Below the pieces are notes generated by a model. That model had not been told where the DNA came from. It worked only from the letters and a program-made list of their open reading frames with translations, and made no database searches. A DNA stretch of 64,000 nucleotides from the NCBI GenBank assembly GCA_030770425.1, contig JASJFT010000113.1, positions 62,001-126,000 on the forward strand, read 5' to 3'. Within the stretch, counting starts at the first letter, position 1, and every line of letters begins with the position of its first letter. Shown in pieces: positions 1 through 12,300 of this stretch. Source of the DNA: Darksidea phi. Its lineage: Eukaryota; Ascomycota; Dothideomycetes; Pleosporales; Lentitheciaceae. Made by a program: the position numbers and the translations under genes.

Positions 1-249
1 AGAAGAGTAATATCCGTAATTAATATAATAAGACGCTAATAATACTAGCGAAATAAGTAATACGGATATAACGATTTACGTCGATAAAACGAACGACGCT
101 AATAGAATAAATAATATTATTAAGGACGTAATAAGTACGCCGGAGCTAGAATAGTAGCTAGTAATCTAAAAGGCGGCGGTCGACCTTACTATAGTAACCT
201 CGATAACGATAACCGAGACTCTACCTATAACTATACCGGCCAAGTTAAT

Positions 250-2224
250 AGAAAAGCCCGATATCGAAAAAGAGAAAGTAAAAGAGTTAGAAGAAAAGAT
301 AGAGGAACTTAAAGAGAAAATAAAGAAGCTAGAAGATAAACTAGATACTATTAAATAGAAATAAAAGTAGGTAGAGCGCGAACTAGTACGACTATATAAT
401 ACGTTCGATAGTCTTATAAGTATAGTAATATAGTATATTAAAGTAGCGGGAGCGATATAGCTATACGCCCTTAGGGATATAAGCCCTAGTACTATTATAG
501 TTAAAGACGCTATAGGTAATAAATCGATACTATAACTACTAGGTAAGATTAGTCTATACGACGTCGGTTAACTAATATAGATTATTATTAAGTCCTCGCT
601 TAATATACTATAAGAGGTAGTATATAGAGCTATCTATAAGGAATTTTAACCTTACTATATATTACTATTTACTATAACTATAGCTATAGAAATAAAACCT
701 ATAAAAGATAAGATTAGATAACTAGGCCTATATAATAAGATAATAAACGTTACCTTTAATATAAGCGACGAGCTAGATAATAAAATTAAGACTCTACCCG
801 TTAATCTTTAAGCTATTTAGTAGAGTACCGCCCGAACGAAAGTTATAACTAGAGTTCGTCTTTACTATAATATACTAGAAGAAAAGCTACTAACTAAGAT
901 ATTTATCTACCTAGACTATCTACTACTAGTAGAAGTTAAGAAAATTAAGACCTTAAAGAAAAGTTCGGTAGCTAAAGAAATAGCCCTATTAGAAAAATTA
1001 GTAATAAAGATTTTTAAAACGCGTAAGAGTACGGTTAAAGTAATAATTAAAGGAAGAATAATTAATAAGCTATACTTACTACGTACTACTACTAGCTACG
1101 CGTTAGCCTTCTAAGGAAAGATTAGACCTCTAATAGTAGTAGACCTTATAGTATATCGACTAGCTCGAACGTACGTAAACGAGTATTCTATAGGTTTCGA
1201 CTTTATTATATCGAATAAATGTAAATATTATATTAAGTATTAATATAATAGGATATAGGACCTCGACTATAGACTACCACCCGGGATATAGATCTTAATA
1301 CTAAAGCTAGGGTATTAAATAAACGAGGACGGTAAGGTTCTTAATTTAGAAGGGATTACGATAATAGAGCCTAATAATATCTAAGCCTATAGCCTTATAG
1401 ATAATATCGAAGTATAGAAGCTAGGGGAGGTATATATAAAGCTAACTACTTTCGACTTATAGATAATAAAACTAGGTAAGAACTAAGCTAAATTAAAAAA
1501 GAAGATTACGTAGTTAGAGAAGAATAGCGTTTATAAAGGAATACGACTAAAATTAGGTCTTAAGGGCTAATTAACGATTAAGCTAAAGTTCGATCTATAC
1601 TCGCGTATAGCTACTATAGTAGTAAAGGACAAGTACCGGAACGTAAAGTCGAATTAGATTAAAGACCTATTTAAGCTATACTAGAGTAGGTTTAAGTAGT
1701 TTTTTAATCTATTAGACGTCGACTACGTAGAGCTAATATTTAAAGTAGTACTAGAAGACTTCCTCAAGGCTTTCCGGGAGTACTAGTAGAACGACTTAAG
1801 GGCTAAGAAGTTTAATATAAAATGTTATTAGCTCTTACCTAAGGATATTATATAGTAGAGGAAGGCGAAGTCTTTCTAGACTCTACTATATAAATACGGC
1901 GCGAATATCGATCCGAAGATTAGTGCTAGACTCGACGCCGAGCGCCGTAACGATAAAACTTAAGGTAAGAAAGCCGCCACGAAGAAGACAAAAGGTGGAA
2001 AGGCTGGAGAAATAATGATCGATAACGATGATAATGATAAAGGTAGAGGTGACCTGTCTGACACTCTAGCCAGCGTTATACCAAGCAAGAGGACATTCAC
2101 CGCGATAAATACTGGAGCATCGAAGAGACAGAAATACCTTGACGGTTTGAAGGGTTTAGAGTGGATGATGGAGGAATCCGATGGCATCTCCGTTCATGGC
2201 GATGACGACGACGAAAGCATCTGA
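250..2224 (+). pseudogene. RIP-inactivated gene with a spared 3' end, function unknown
   Basis: Reading one frame (first base at position 251) through TAG and TAA codons gives a coherent protein of more than 650 codons without any frame change. It has a Lys/Glu-rich coiled-coil-like stretch near 250-360, a middle region, an aromatic/charged segment near 1690-1900, and a Lys-rich then Asp-rich C-terminus ending at the TGA at 2222-2224. The last 85 or so codons (about 1970-2224) are almost unmutated and open. The stops fit Gln or Trp codons changed by C-to-T or G-to-A, so loss of function by RIP is the simplest reading. The true start is not seen and may lie off the window. I do not recognise the family. 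Confidence 0.55.
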
Positions 2225-2381
2225 CCGCCAACCCTCGATACCAGTGGCGGACGTGGCCCCGCAATGTATAGCAATCACCTTGAACCTGTATTGATACGAT
2301 CCTTCGAAAACCGCCACAAACACGACACACGGCGGACGCATTCCTGTCATTTCCTTTGAGAAGGCGATTTGTGCGTTTTTC

Positions 2382-2645
2382 TTCGTGCACTCATGATCAG
2401 CCATGCACGATCTCTCCGGGCGGACAACGATGGTTTCTTGCCTCCGGGATTCACTGTCCTTATGCCTTTTTTCGTGCGCTCACGATCAGCCACGCACGAT
2501 TTCCTCAGGCGGACGACATTAGTTTTTTGCCTCTAAGATTTTACTATCTTTATACGTTTTTCGTGCGCTTACGATTAGCCACGCACGATTCCCTTAGGCG
2601 GATAATATTGGTTTTCTACCTCCGAGATTTACGCTATTTTTTCGT
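2382..2645. repeat. 89-bp tandem repeat, three copies with graded RIP
   Basis: Three copies begin at 2382, 2471 and 2560 (period 89), each starting TTCGTGC followed by a variant of ACGATCAGCCACGCACGAT. A fourth truncated start is near 2641. The first copy is close to unmutated, the second has a few transitions and the third many (for example ATCAG to ATTAG). This lies between the spared end of the upstream decayed gene and the next RIPed frame. Confidence 0.8.
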
Positions 2646-2717
2646 TTTTTCTTCTATATATCTATTACCGCCACATCGAGCGGTAACGGCGGACACTACT
2701 AATACGAAACTATTAAC

Positions 2718-3290
2718 TATGTCTAGTTAGATTCCTAGTATAAACTATCCTTACGAACGATCTATAGTAGGATACCATCGAAAGCTCGAAAGCGTTAGCC
2801 GAAAAGCGATACGACAGCGGACGGATATTAGTATATATTATTTTTACTATAAAATATAGGGTTTCGCGTATTAACTATATACCTACTTTAAAACGGCCTA
2901 ATAGAGAGCTGTATACTTATATATAGCCCTTACGGTTTTTCTATTCGGTACTAATACTATATTATAAAAGTACCTCTACTTCTAACTTTAGCCGAATAAC
3001 TAATTAATAGCGGCGTTAATTAGGGGAGTACGGTTACTTAATAAATATTACCCGTTTTAGTTAGATATAATCTATCCTAGTATAGTAACTAACTTAGGGA
3101 ATACTACCTTTAGTCTATAGCCCTATTAACTACTATAAATAATTACTACGGTAGCTTAGCTAGAGATAGTAATACGAGTATTTTTCCTTTTTTAGAAGGA
3201 TAGTTTTAGCCTTTTTATATAGATTTTCCTTTTACCCCTATCTCCCCTCTTCTATTTACTAATATACTTATTTAAGATACGAGTATTAGC
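2718..3290 (+). pseudogene. RIP-inactivated open frame, function unknown
   Basis: An ATG at 2718 opens a frame that, when TAG/TAA codons are read through, gives a protein-like sequence starting MSS-stop-IPS and running about 150-190 codons. It is rich in Tyr/Leu as expected after RIP. All interruptions in the first 130 codons are TAG or TAA. It sits just after the 89-bp tandem repeats, which could have been its upstream region. It may be a host gene or part of a repeat; I recognise no domain, and the 3' end is uncertain. Confidence 0.3.
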
Positions 3291-3589
3291 TATAATAGAT
3301 TCTAGGACTAGCGGACGACGTCTATATAGGATCTCGGGTATTTTCTTTTAATAGTAAATAGATTAGGTTCTCGGAATAGCCTTAGCTAAGCTCCGTTAGC
3401 CTATCTCTACCTTCGAGGCGGCCCGGTAGAGATATTATAGATAGTAGTATATAGCGTAGCTGGCCTATAGCGCTAGCCTATATAGCTAGGGCTATATAGC
3501 TAGGGCGGTATAGCTAAAGGCTATATAGTAGCCCTCTAGGCCTAGTTAGTTAGTTAACGAATATATAATCTATTTAAAAGACGGTACCT

Positions 3590-6500
3590 ATTACAGGTAA
3601 GCCTAATAAAAGGGGAACTATTAGAAGAACTAAATTAGAAAATACCCCGTAGGATTAGAAGAGTACTAGATCTAAAAATAAAATAAATAGACGAGTCGCC
3701 TACTTAATAAAATAAGACTAGAGAACTAGAGGAGGACCCCGAAGAATAGGACCTCTATAATAATAAGCTAAAAAACTAGATTATTATTAGTTATATAAGA
3801 GTTATACTAATATAAGTATTTAAAAGACGACTCTCTAAATTATATAAGGAAATATCTAATAACTAATTAGATTAGAGATAAATATACGAATTTATAGATA
3901 GAAAGTCTAAGCTATTATAAATAGTAGAGTAGAGTTTATACTTCTATCGTTAAAACTAGTAGAAGAATACGGGATTTCCTATTAAGTTAAAGAAAAACCT
4001 ATATAAGTAGATCTTAGAGATAGATTACCTATAGAATATAAAGGAGATATAATTTACCTTAAAATATAAAAAGTAATCCTAAAGATAGAAAATATTAGAG
4101 ACTATTATAAATTTAATATTATAGAGATTAGAGATACTAATATAATTATTAGTTACGATTAACTAGTAATATATAATCTATAGATAGATTAGAAGCTATA
4201 TAAAGTACTAGGCTACGAGTAGATAGCTCGAGTTATAAAAATTAGAAGACTAGATAGATCTAGCTACGAGATCTAGTATATATTCTAAAAAGAGAAGATA
4301 GACTTAATTTTATCTTATAAGATTATAAGGATCTATAAGAAGAACCTATAAAGAGTTAGTATTATTATAGTATAGAGAGTCGCGACTATATAAGAAGGAC
4401 TATAGCTAATAATACCTCGAGACTATAAGGAATTCTAAGAGCTATTTAAAGAATATCTAGAAACCGATTTACTAGAGTACTAGGAATAGAATTATAAGAT
4501 ATATCTAAAATAGGGTATAAAGCTTAAGCCTAGACCTATATACTCGTTAATAGTAGACTAATAGGAAGAATTAAAGAAGTACTTAATAAAGAACTTAAAA
4601 AGAGGATATATTAGAGAAAGTTAAAGCTCTATAATATTACTAGTTCTATTTATTTTAAAGAAGAATAGAAAGTTATAACTTTATATAGACTATAGACGTT
4701 TAAATAATATTATAAAGAAAAACTAATATCTACTACTACTAATTAAAGAACTTATAGACTAACTCTAAGGAGTTAAGTAGATTATAAAATTCGATATCTA
4801 GAAAAAATTCTATAGAATTTAAATAGTAAAAGGGTATAAGAAGTATATAGTATTTAAGACCTAATATAAACTCTACGAGTATAAAGTTATACTATTTAGA
4901 CTAATAAATATACTAGTAATATTTTAGTTAATTATTAATAGAATACTAAATAAATACTTAGACGTATTCTATATAGTATATCTAGATAATATTCTTATAT
5001 ATAGTAAAGGGATACTAGAAGAATATAAAGAATATATAAAGAAAGTACTACGAAAGTTATAATAAAATAGGTTACTACTTTACTTAAATAAATACGAATT
5101 CTATAAAATAGAGATTAAATATCTAGATTTTATTATTTTATAAGAAGAAGTATCTATAAACCCTAAAAAAGTATAGACTATAAGAGAATAGCTAATTCTA
5201 ATATTAGTTAAGAATATATAATCCTTTCTAGGATTTACTAACTTCTATTAGAAGTTTATTAGAGATTACTTAAAGACTATATCTCTACTTATAGAAGTAA
5301 CTAAGAAGAAAAAGAGATTTTAGTAGAACTAGAAATAATAAGAAGCTTTTAATAAGCTTAAAAATCTATTTACTTTAGTATCTATATTATAGATATATAA
5401 CTTAATAAAACCTCTTAAAGTAGAAATAGATATATTAGATTATATACTAGGGATAATACTTACCTAGTAAGGGGAAGACGAAAAATAGAGATTAGTATTC
5501 TACTACTTATATAAGTTTAGTAAAGAAGAAGTAAACTATAATATTTATAATAAGGAACTTAGTACTATTATATTAGTATTTAAATAATAGAGACTATAGC
5601 TTATAAGAGCTAAGTATAAGATTAAGATTATTATAGACTACTAGAACCTTATAAGTTTTATAACTATAAAGAAACTTAATTAATAATAATTCTAATAGTC
5701 GGAATTACTAGCGGATTACGACTTTAAGATAAGTTACCGGCTAGAAATATTAAATAGAGTAGTAGATACTCTTAGTAGAAGATTAGATCTTTAAAGTACT
5801 AATAAACCCGTTGTATATAAACTAGTTCTACGAAAAGAATTAAATAGAACTTTTATATATAACTATATAAGGCTAGCTAAGATTATAGTAGTAGTAGATA
5901 TTAAGAAAAAATAGAGAAATAAGACCTAAGAAACTATTAGGGATATTAATAGAATACTAGAGAAAGATAATATATACTTTAATAAGGAAGAATACTCTAC
6001 TTAAATAAACGACTCGAAGATAAGACCTTATATACTACTAAGTCTTAGGGGAGACTTAATATAGAAAATTTATAAGAGTAAGATACTAAGATATCTAGGA
6101 ATTAATAAAATAGTTAAATACGTAGATAGAGAATACCTACTTATTAATATAAGAGAGAAAGTTTAGAAAGTAATAGATAATTATTTAGAATATTTTAAGA
6201 ATAAACCTAAGAGATATAAATCCTATAGATTACTCTAACTACTAGTACTATCTATACGATTATAGACTTATATTATAATAGACTTTATAGTAAAACTACT
6301 ACTATTATTAGAACTAGAATTAGAAAGATTATATAATACGATTATAGTAATTATAGACTAATTAACTAAGGTAGTATACTTTATCCCGACGAATAAAGTA
6401 ATTATAGTAGAAAATATAGCTTACGAGGTTAAAAGAATACTTATTACTAATTATAGATTACTAGAATAAATCCTTATAAATAGGGATAAACTATTTACTT

Positions 6501-7215
6501 TAAAGTTTTAGAGTATACTACTTATAAAATTAGAAATTAAAAGAAAGCTATCGACTAACTTCTATCCGTAGATAGACGGTTAGATAGAACGAATAAACTA
6601 AATTCTAGAGAAGTATCTTAGGTTTTATATTAATAAGTTATAGGATAACTAGATTAAATTACTACTAATAATATAATTAGTATATAATAGTAAAAAGTCT
6701 ATAATAACTAGATACTTACTATATTATATAAATTACGGATATAAGCTAACGACCTATAAAGACCTAAAGGATATTAAAAGTATATCTACTAGGATAGAAA
6801 AAAAGGTCTATTTAATATAAGAACTATATAAAGAACTTAGTACGTAGATAGTATATAGAAACCTTATAATAGCTAAAATAGTAAATAAAAGAAGGCTCGA
6901 GGGACTAATCCTTAAGAGAGGGGATAAAGTTTTCCTTTTATAATAAAATTTAAAAATTAAATAACTATATAATAAACTAGATAATTTATAAATCGGACTA
7001 TTCGAAATTAAAAAAAAAATAGAACTAGTTAACTATAGACTAAAGCTAGCTAAAGGTATAAAGATATACCTAGTATTTTATATATTATTATTAGAACTAG
7101 TACTAGAAGACGCTAAAGTAGCTACTAACGTCGAACTCGAAGACGAGGAGTATAAGGTTAAGGAAATTTAAGAATTATAGAGGTTTGGACGTTAGTAGAA
7201 ATATTTAGTTAAGTA
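3590..7215 (+). mobile_element. RIPed Ty3/gypsy retrotransposon pol with chromodomain-like tail
   Basis: Readthrough translation shows the pol order of a Ty3/gypsy element in a single frame. There is a protease C-terminal region near 4090-4200 (FNIIEIRD), reverse transcriptase with VDYRRLN near 4690 and the catalytic box as YLDN (YLDD with a mutated last Asp) near 4979, and RNase H with YNIYNKEL near 5530. An H2C2-type integrase zinc region lies near 6090-6230, and the integrase core has KLSTNFYP and DG.IERIN near 6540-6610. A tail near 6990-7190 ends ELEDEEYKVKEI, as in chromodomain-carrying fungal elements. The frame is unshifted from about 4685 to 7170; stops are TAG/TAA. The gag region (about 3590-4080) and LTRs could not be defined. 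The element is dead. Confidence 0.85.
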
Positions 7216-8650
7216 GATAGAGTAGCCTACTAGCTAAAATATATAAGAACTAGTTAAGAATCTATAGAACTACTAAAACCTAGTTAAGTAGTATTACTAG
7301 AGGTACCTAGAGGTAGAGACTCCTAACTATCTAGAAAAGTAGAAAAATTAGTAGACTCGTATAGTAAGGGTTACTATAGTAATATAGGTAAGTCGGAAGA
7401 GGTAGAGTAAGTAGTTTCTACTTATTCTAACTTTTCTAACTTAAAGATCGAAGCTAACTTACGATTAAGAAGCTTATATTAATAGATATTATATTAAGCT
7501 AGTTATACGTAGATATACTATTTATAAGCTTAAGTAGCTAACTCTTTATCCTTAGTAGATTCTAATTTAGATAGGAGTTAAGAGTATTCCTTCTTAGTAC
7601 GAGTAAGAGACTTATTAGTTACTACTAGACTATAAGAAATATTCTAAGAGAGATATTTACTATAACGAGCTAAGGATAGTAACGTCTTATATTTATAGCT
7701 AGTAAATTAATAGTTTAGATATAATTAAGTTAATAGTATTATATAACTAGAGCGAAGGACGTAGTAAATAAGATAAAGATAACGAGCTATAAAAGTCTTA
7801 AGACCTTTAGATATTATTAGAACCTAGGAGGAAAATAAAGAATAGGACTTAAATATCTATAAAGGGGAATATTACCTACTCTTATACCTAGATAAGAGGC
7901 GGAATAACTAGAATACTAGACTAAGAAAAGAATTACTAGTACGTATACGCGAGTTACGGCGTAGTATAGAAAGAATTACTAAAATAATTAGACTACTACT
8001 AAATAGAGTTACGAGAAAAGAAATATAACTTTAAGGACGAAGCTTTAGAAAGAGAAGTAAGTATTATAACCCTACGTAAACTATAAGATACGGGGTATCC
8101 CGAGAAGGTTAGAAGCTAAGATAAGGGCTTAGTTAGTAATCTAATATTATATAATAATAATCTACTTAATCTATATCTTAGTAAATAGAGTAAATAGAAT
8201 ATAACTAAGAATAATCTACTTAATCTATATCTTAGTAGATAGAGTAAGTAGAGTAAGGTAAAGTAGAATAGATATAAGAAAGTAGAGGATCTCCTAGATT
8301 TTCTATCTTAATTCTTTATAATTAATCTTTAGTTCTTTACCTAATACTTACGAACTAGATTAGATCTTTTCCTAAGTAGTTATTCTAGTAATAGAATTCG
8401 TTAACTTAATCTTAACCTATTAGAAACTAATAGTACGATAAACGTTCTATCGGCTCTAACCCGGATCCCGTATAAAGGTACGTACAACGTATAATAATAA
8501 TAAGTAAAGATCTCTAAGTACGCCGTCTAGAATCGATCTATATAGAAGCCTATACTATCTACTAAGGTAGCCGGCTAGTAGTTTACTCGGTAATTATAGA
8601 GTAATTCTATTTCTCCTATAGGTATTAAAAAACCTACTTAGAATTTAGCG
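7216..8650. other. RIPed sequence without recognisable genes; 54-bp duplication
   Basis: This stretch has the same CA/TG-poor composition as its flanks and no readable protein that I can name. Part of it may be the 3' LTR or other debris of the gypsy element. A direct duplication of about 54 bp is visible, with AATAATCTACTTAATCTATA beginning at 8156 and again at 8210. The left part of the minus-strand mariner transposase may extend into 8400-8650, but the motifs there are too eroded to call. Confidence 0.5.
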
Positions 8651-9170
8651 TTAAGTCCTTCTAAACTAAGTACTTATCTAAGAACTAAATAGTTACCTAT
8701 TTCTAATCGATATTCCTATACGCGCGGTAGAACTCTAGGCGTTTCTAAGTAGTAGTCCTATCGATTTTAGGCCTTCTAGCTACCCTAAAGTTAGTAAGGC
8801 CTTCGTCTTTTAAGGCTCTATAGGCTATACGGTAGGAGTAGTCCTTCCTTAGGTAGGCTTCCTTAATAAGCTATTTATACTAAATCTTTAGGGTTTTTTA
8901 GGTATATCGTAATAGCGTTCGTTTCTTCCTCTTTATAAGTATAGAAGGCCTACTAGAGTAAGGGCGTAAGGTATTACTACCTATTTTACTATATCTATAA
9001 AGGGTTCTATATATAGTAGTACGCGCGATGCCGAACTTAGCCGCGAGCTCTTTCGTACCTACGCTAGCCTTAGATTTCGAAATAATACTAATACGCGCGT
9101 CGGTAGATAGCTCTATATTAGGGCGACGATTTCCACTAATTTCTGTACCGAACGAGCGTTGTGGGGGTAT
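8650..9170 (-). mobile_element. RIPed Tc1/mariner-type transposase remnant
   Basis: On the minus strand, reading leftward from about 9165, the frame shows a helix-turn-helix typical of Tc1/mariner transposases, including KELAAKFGIARTTIYRTL near 9000-9070. It continues through LKDEGLTNFRVARRPKI near 8770-8810 and RLEFYRAYRNID near 8720-8750, where the catalytic domain begins. Stops in between are TAG/TAA. The first 40 or so codons (9130-9170) are barely mutated, so the RIP boundary cuts through the element's N-terminus. The catalytic DD(E/D) region is lost or unreadable. Terminal inverted repeats were not found. Confidence 0.75.
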
Positions 9171-9315
9171 ATTATAGATAGCTTTAGTATAGGTGTTGAT
9201 ACGCGCGTCGCGTTTTGGTGGGGTTCGTTTGCCAGATTTTTGTCATGTGACTGTACATAAGAGGGTATCTGTCACCGTGTAGAGCTCGCATCACTACACA
9301 GTCGAGCACAATACG

Positions 9316-12300
9316 ATGAGCTTCCCTAACGTCACTTCTACTTTCGCGGGCGATAGCAATCAGAGTTTGCAGGTCGAAGATAACTCAGACTCTGTCCACA
9401 TGGCTAGAGCTGGTGCGTCTACGCTTCTCTCCAGCCAACCCTGTGCTAATCACGCGCAATCTGCATAGAACACCCCGAGACTCCACCGCTGCCCGCGTGC
9501 TTTGTGCCATTCCGCCGCGATCCCGACTTTGTCGACCGCGCAACGCTGCTCGATCAGATACGCGAAAAATGCTCTATGCCTGCATCGCGAGTCGCGCTGG
9601 TGGGCCTCGGTGGTGTGGGGTAAGTCCAGCGGACCATGTGGTCGATGCTCGTACCTGACGCAAGATACAGCAAGTCGCAACTGGCCATCGAGCACTGCTA
9701 CCGCACCGCAGAGCAGTCGCCGCAGACGCGGGTGTTCTGGGTGCACGCCAGCAACACCGCGCGACTGGAGCAGAGCTTCCGCGAGATAGCCGAGCAGGTC
9801 AAGGTTCGCGGCCGCAAGGGCCTGCAGGCGGACATATTCAACCTAGTGCACGATTGGCTGCGCGACGAGAAGAATGGGCAGTGGCTCCTAGTGCTAGACA
9901 ACGCCGACGACGCTGGGGTGTTTCAGAGCTCGGCGGAGGAAAATGGCAGCAGCGACAGCCGCAGTGCTTTCAAGCAGCACTTATCGAAGTGTCTACCTCT
10001 AAGCAGGCACGGCTCAGTGCTTGTGACGAGCCGGACACAGCGCGCAGTGATGCAGCTTGTGGAAGACAGCGACGTCATACCTATTGAGCCGATGGACGAT
10101 GCAGCTGCACATGCGCTTTTACGCACCAAGCTGGGAGACAAGGTAGATAGCGACGGTGGCATTGCTGAGCTGGCAGCGACGCTGGACTTCATCCCGCTCG
10201 CGCTCGTGCAGGCGGCAGCATACATTCGAGAGCGAGCGCCGCGGTGCACAATGCGGCAGTACCTCGAGGAGTATCGCCAAAGCGACAGCAGAAGGACGAG
10301 CTTGTTGAATCATAGTGCCGATTATCTCCGCCGCGACAAGACAGCTAGCAACTCGGTCCTCTTGACATGGCAGATATCGTTCGACCACATACACAGCACC
10401 AAGAGGTCAGCGACAGATCTGCTGTCGCTGATGAGCTTCTTCGACCGACAGGGAATTCAGGAAGCTGTGCTCCGTCGCTCAAGCGCTACAACAGACAATG
10501 ACGGATTTGAGGATGATATTCTCACACTACGAGACTTCTCGTTTATTACGGTAACTAGGGATGCAGCTACCTTTGAGATGTACAGCTTGGTTCAGCTAGC
10601 TACGCGCAAGTGGCTGGAGAACCAGGGTCAACTTGACAAGTGGAGGGAACAGTTCATTTCCAACCTTTGCGCAGAGATGCCTAAAGGACAATACGAAAAC
10701 TGGGAGAAGTGCCAGGCACTGTTCCCTCACGCAAGGGCAGCACTAGTACAGCGCCCTAAAGACAAGGAGTCACTGAAGAAGTGGGCGCTGTTGCTCTATA
10801 ATGCATCGTGGTATGCATGGCAGCGAGGAAGAGCCGGTGAGGCAGAGGAGATGGCAACGGTATCGGTGGACGTTAGAAGAGAGGTGCTTGGTGAAGAACA
10901 TGCCGATACGTTGGAGAGCATGAGTATGGTAGGAATAGCAAGGGAGTTTGGAGGAAAGTACAAAGAGGCGGAGGCGACGTATAGACAGACGCTGGCGCTA
11001 ACGGAGAAAGCACTTGGGCGAGAGCATCCAAACACGCTGGCGAGCATGAACAACTTGGCGATAGTACTAAAGAGTTAGGGCAAGTACGAAGAGGCAGAGG
11101 CGATGTACAGACAGACGCTGGCGCTGAGGGAGAAAGTGCTTGGGCGAGAGTATCCAGGCACGCTGGCGAGTATGAATAACTTGGCGGAAGTGCTAGACAG
11201 GTAGGGTAAGTACGAAGAGGCGGAGACGATGTACAGGTAAATACTAGCGCTGTACGAAAGGGTGCTTGGGCATAAGTACCTAAATACGCTGACGAGCATA
11301 AACAACTTAGCGGTGGTGCTGGACAAGTAGGGCAAGTACGAAGAGGCGGAGATAATATACAGGCAAACGCTAGCGCTGTACGAAAGGGTGCTTGGGTATA
11401 AGTACCTAAATACGCTGACGAGTATAAACAACTTAGCGGTGGTACTAGACAAGCAGGGCAAGCACGAAGAGGCAGAGGCGATGTACAGACAGACGCTGGC
11501 GCTGAGCGAGAAAGTGCTTGGGCGAGAGCATCCAAACACGCTGGTGTGTATAAACAACTTAGCGGTGGTGCTGGACAAGCAGGGTAAGAACGAAGAGGCA
11601 GAGGCGATACACAGGCAGACGCTGGCGCTAAGCAAGAAAGTGCTTGGGCGAGAGCATCCGAACACACTGGCGAGCATGAACAACTTGGCGGTAGTACTGG
11701 GTAGTCTGGGCAAGTACGAAGAGGCAGAGGCGATGCACAGGCAGACGCTAGCGCTGAGCGAGAAGGTGCTTGGGCGTGAGCATCCAGACACGCTAGCGAG
11801 CATGAACAACTTGGCGGAAGTACTAGACAGGCAGGGCAAGTACGAAGAGGCGGAGACGATACACAGGCAAACGCTAGCGCTGTACGAAAGGGTGCTTGGG
11901 CGTGGCCACCCCGATACGATTACTAGTGCCAGCAACCTTGGGTCAGTAACAGAGAGGCAGGACAAGTACGAAGAGGCGGAAAGGATGCATCGTCGCGCAC
12001 TTGAAGGCAGAGAGAAGTTGCTTGGGCGTGAGCATCCTCACACACTCACCAGCGCCAGAACAATCATGTCAAAGGAGCGAAACGCTGAAATGCCTGATGA
12101 CAGATCCATAGCATCACACACAACCACAGGGCGTGAGAGACAAGTAAAGGATTACATAGCCCGTTTCCTCGCTGACGATATGGAGGTGCGTGTACTGTGT
12201 AGCAGCGTATTGGACAGGATAGATCGAGAGCAGTTCGTCGACATCGGACGGCAGATGCTCAAAAGCTACTATCTGGGCTTACTAGAACACGCGACGACAG

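Larger units (their letters stand above)
1..9150. repeat. RIP-mutated AT-rich block
   Basis: Composition changes sharply between this block and the sequence after about 9150. Inside it TA steps are extremely common, CA and TG are nearly absent, and CG is kept, which is the mark of CpA-to-TpA mutation on both strands (RIP) rather than general AT drift. TGA stops are almost missing while TAG and TAA are frequent, as expected when Gln and Trp codons are hit. No frame over about 80 codons stays open except in the partly spared stretch 1960-2730. Decayed genes and transposons inside are listed separately. Confidence 0.9.

Noticed and set aside
8150..8270. The 54-bp direct duplication considered as a CRISPR-like or LTR end
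   Set aside because: Only two copies without spacers, in RIPed DNA of a eukaryote.
9413..9789. Open frames over the first exons of the NLR on both strands
   Set aside because: They cross the two introns in the wrong phase; the spliced frame reproduces the NB-ARC P-loop exactly.
10873..11965. Long minus-strand frames of 264 and 296 codons opposite the TPR array
   Set aside because: They are mirror frames of the 126-bp repeat and have only Ser/Leu/Pro-rich repetitive sequence.
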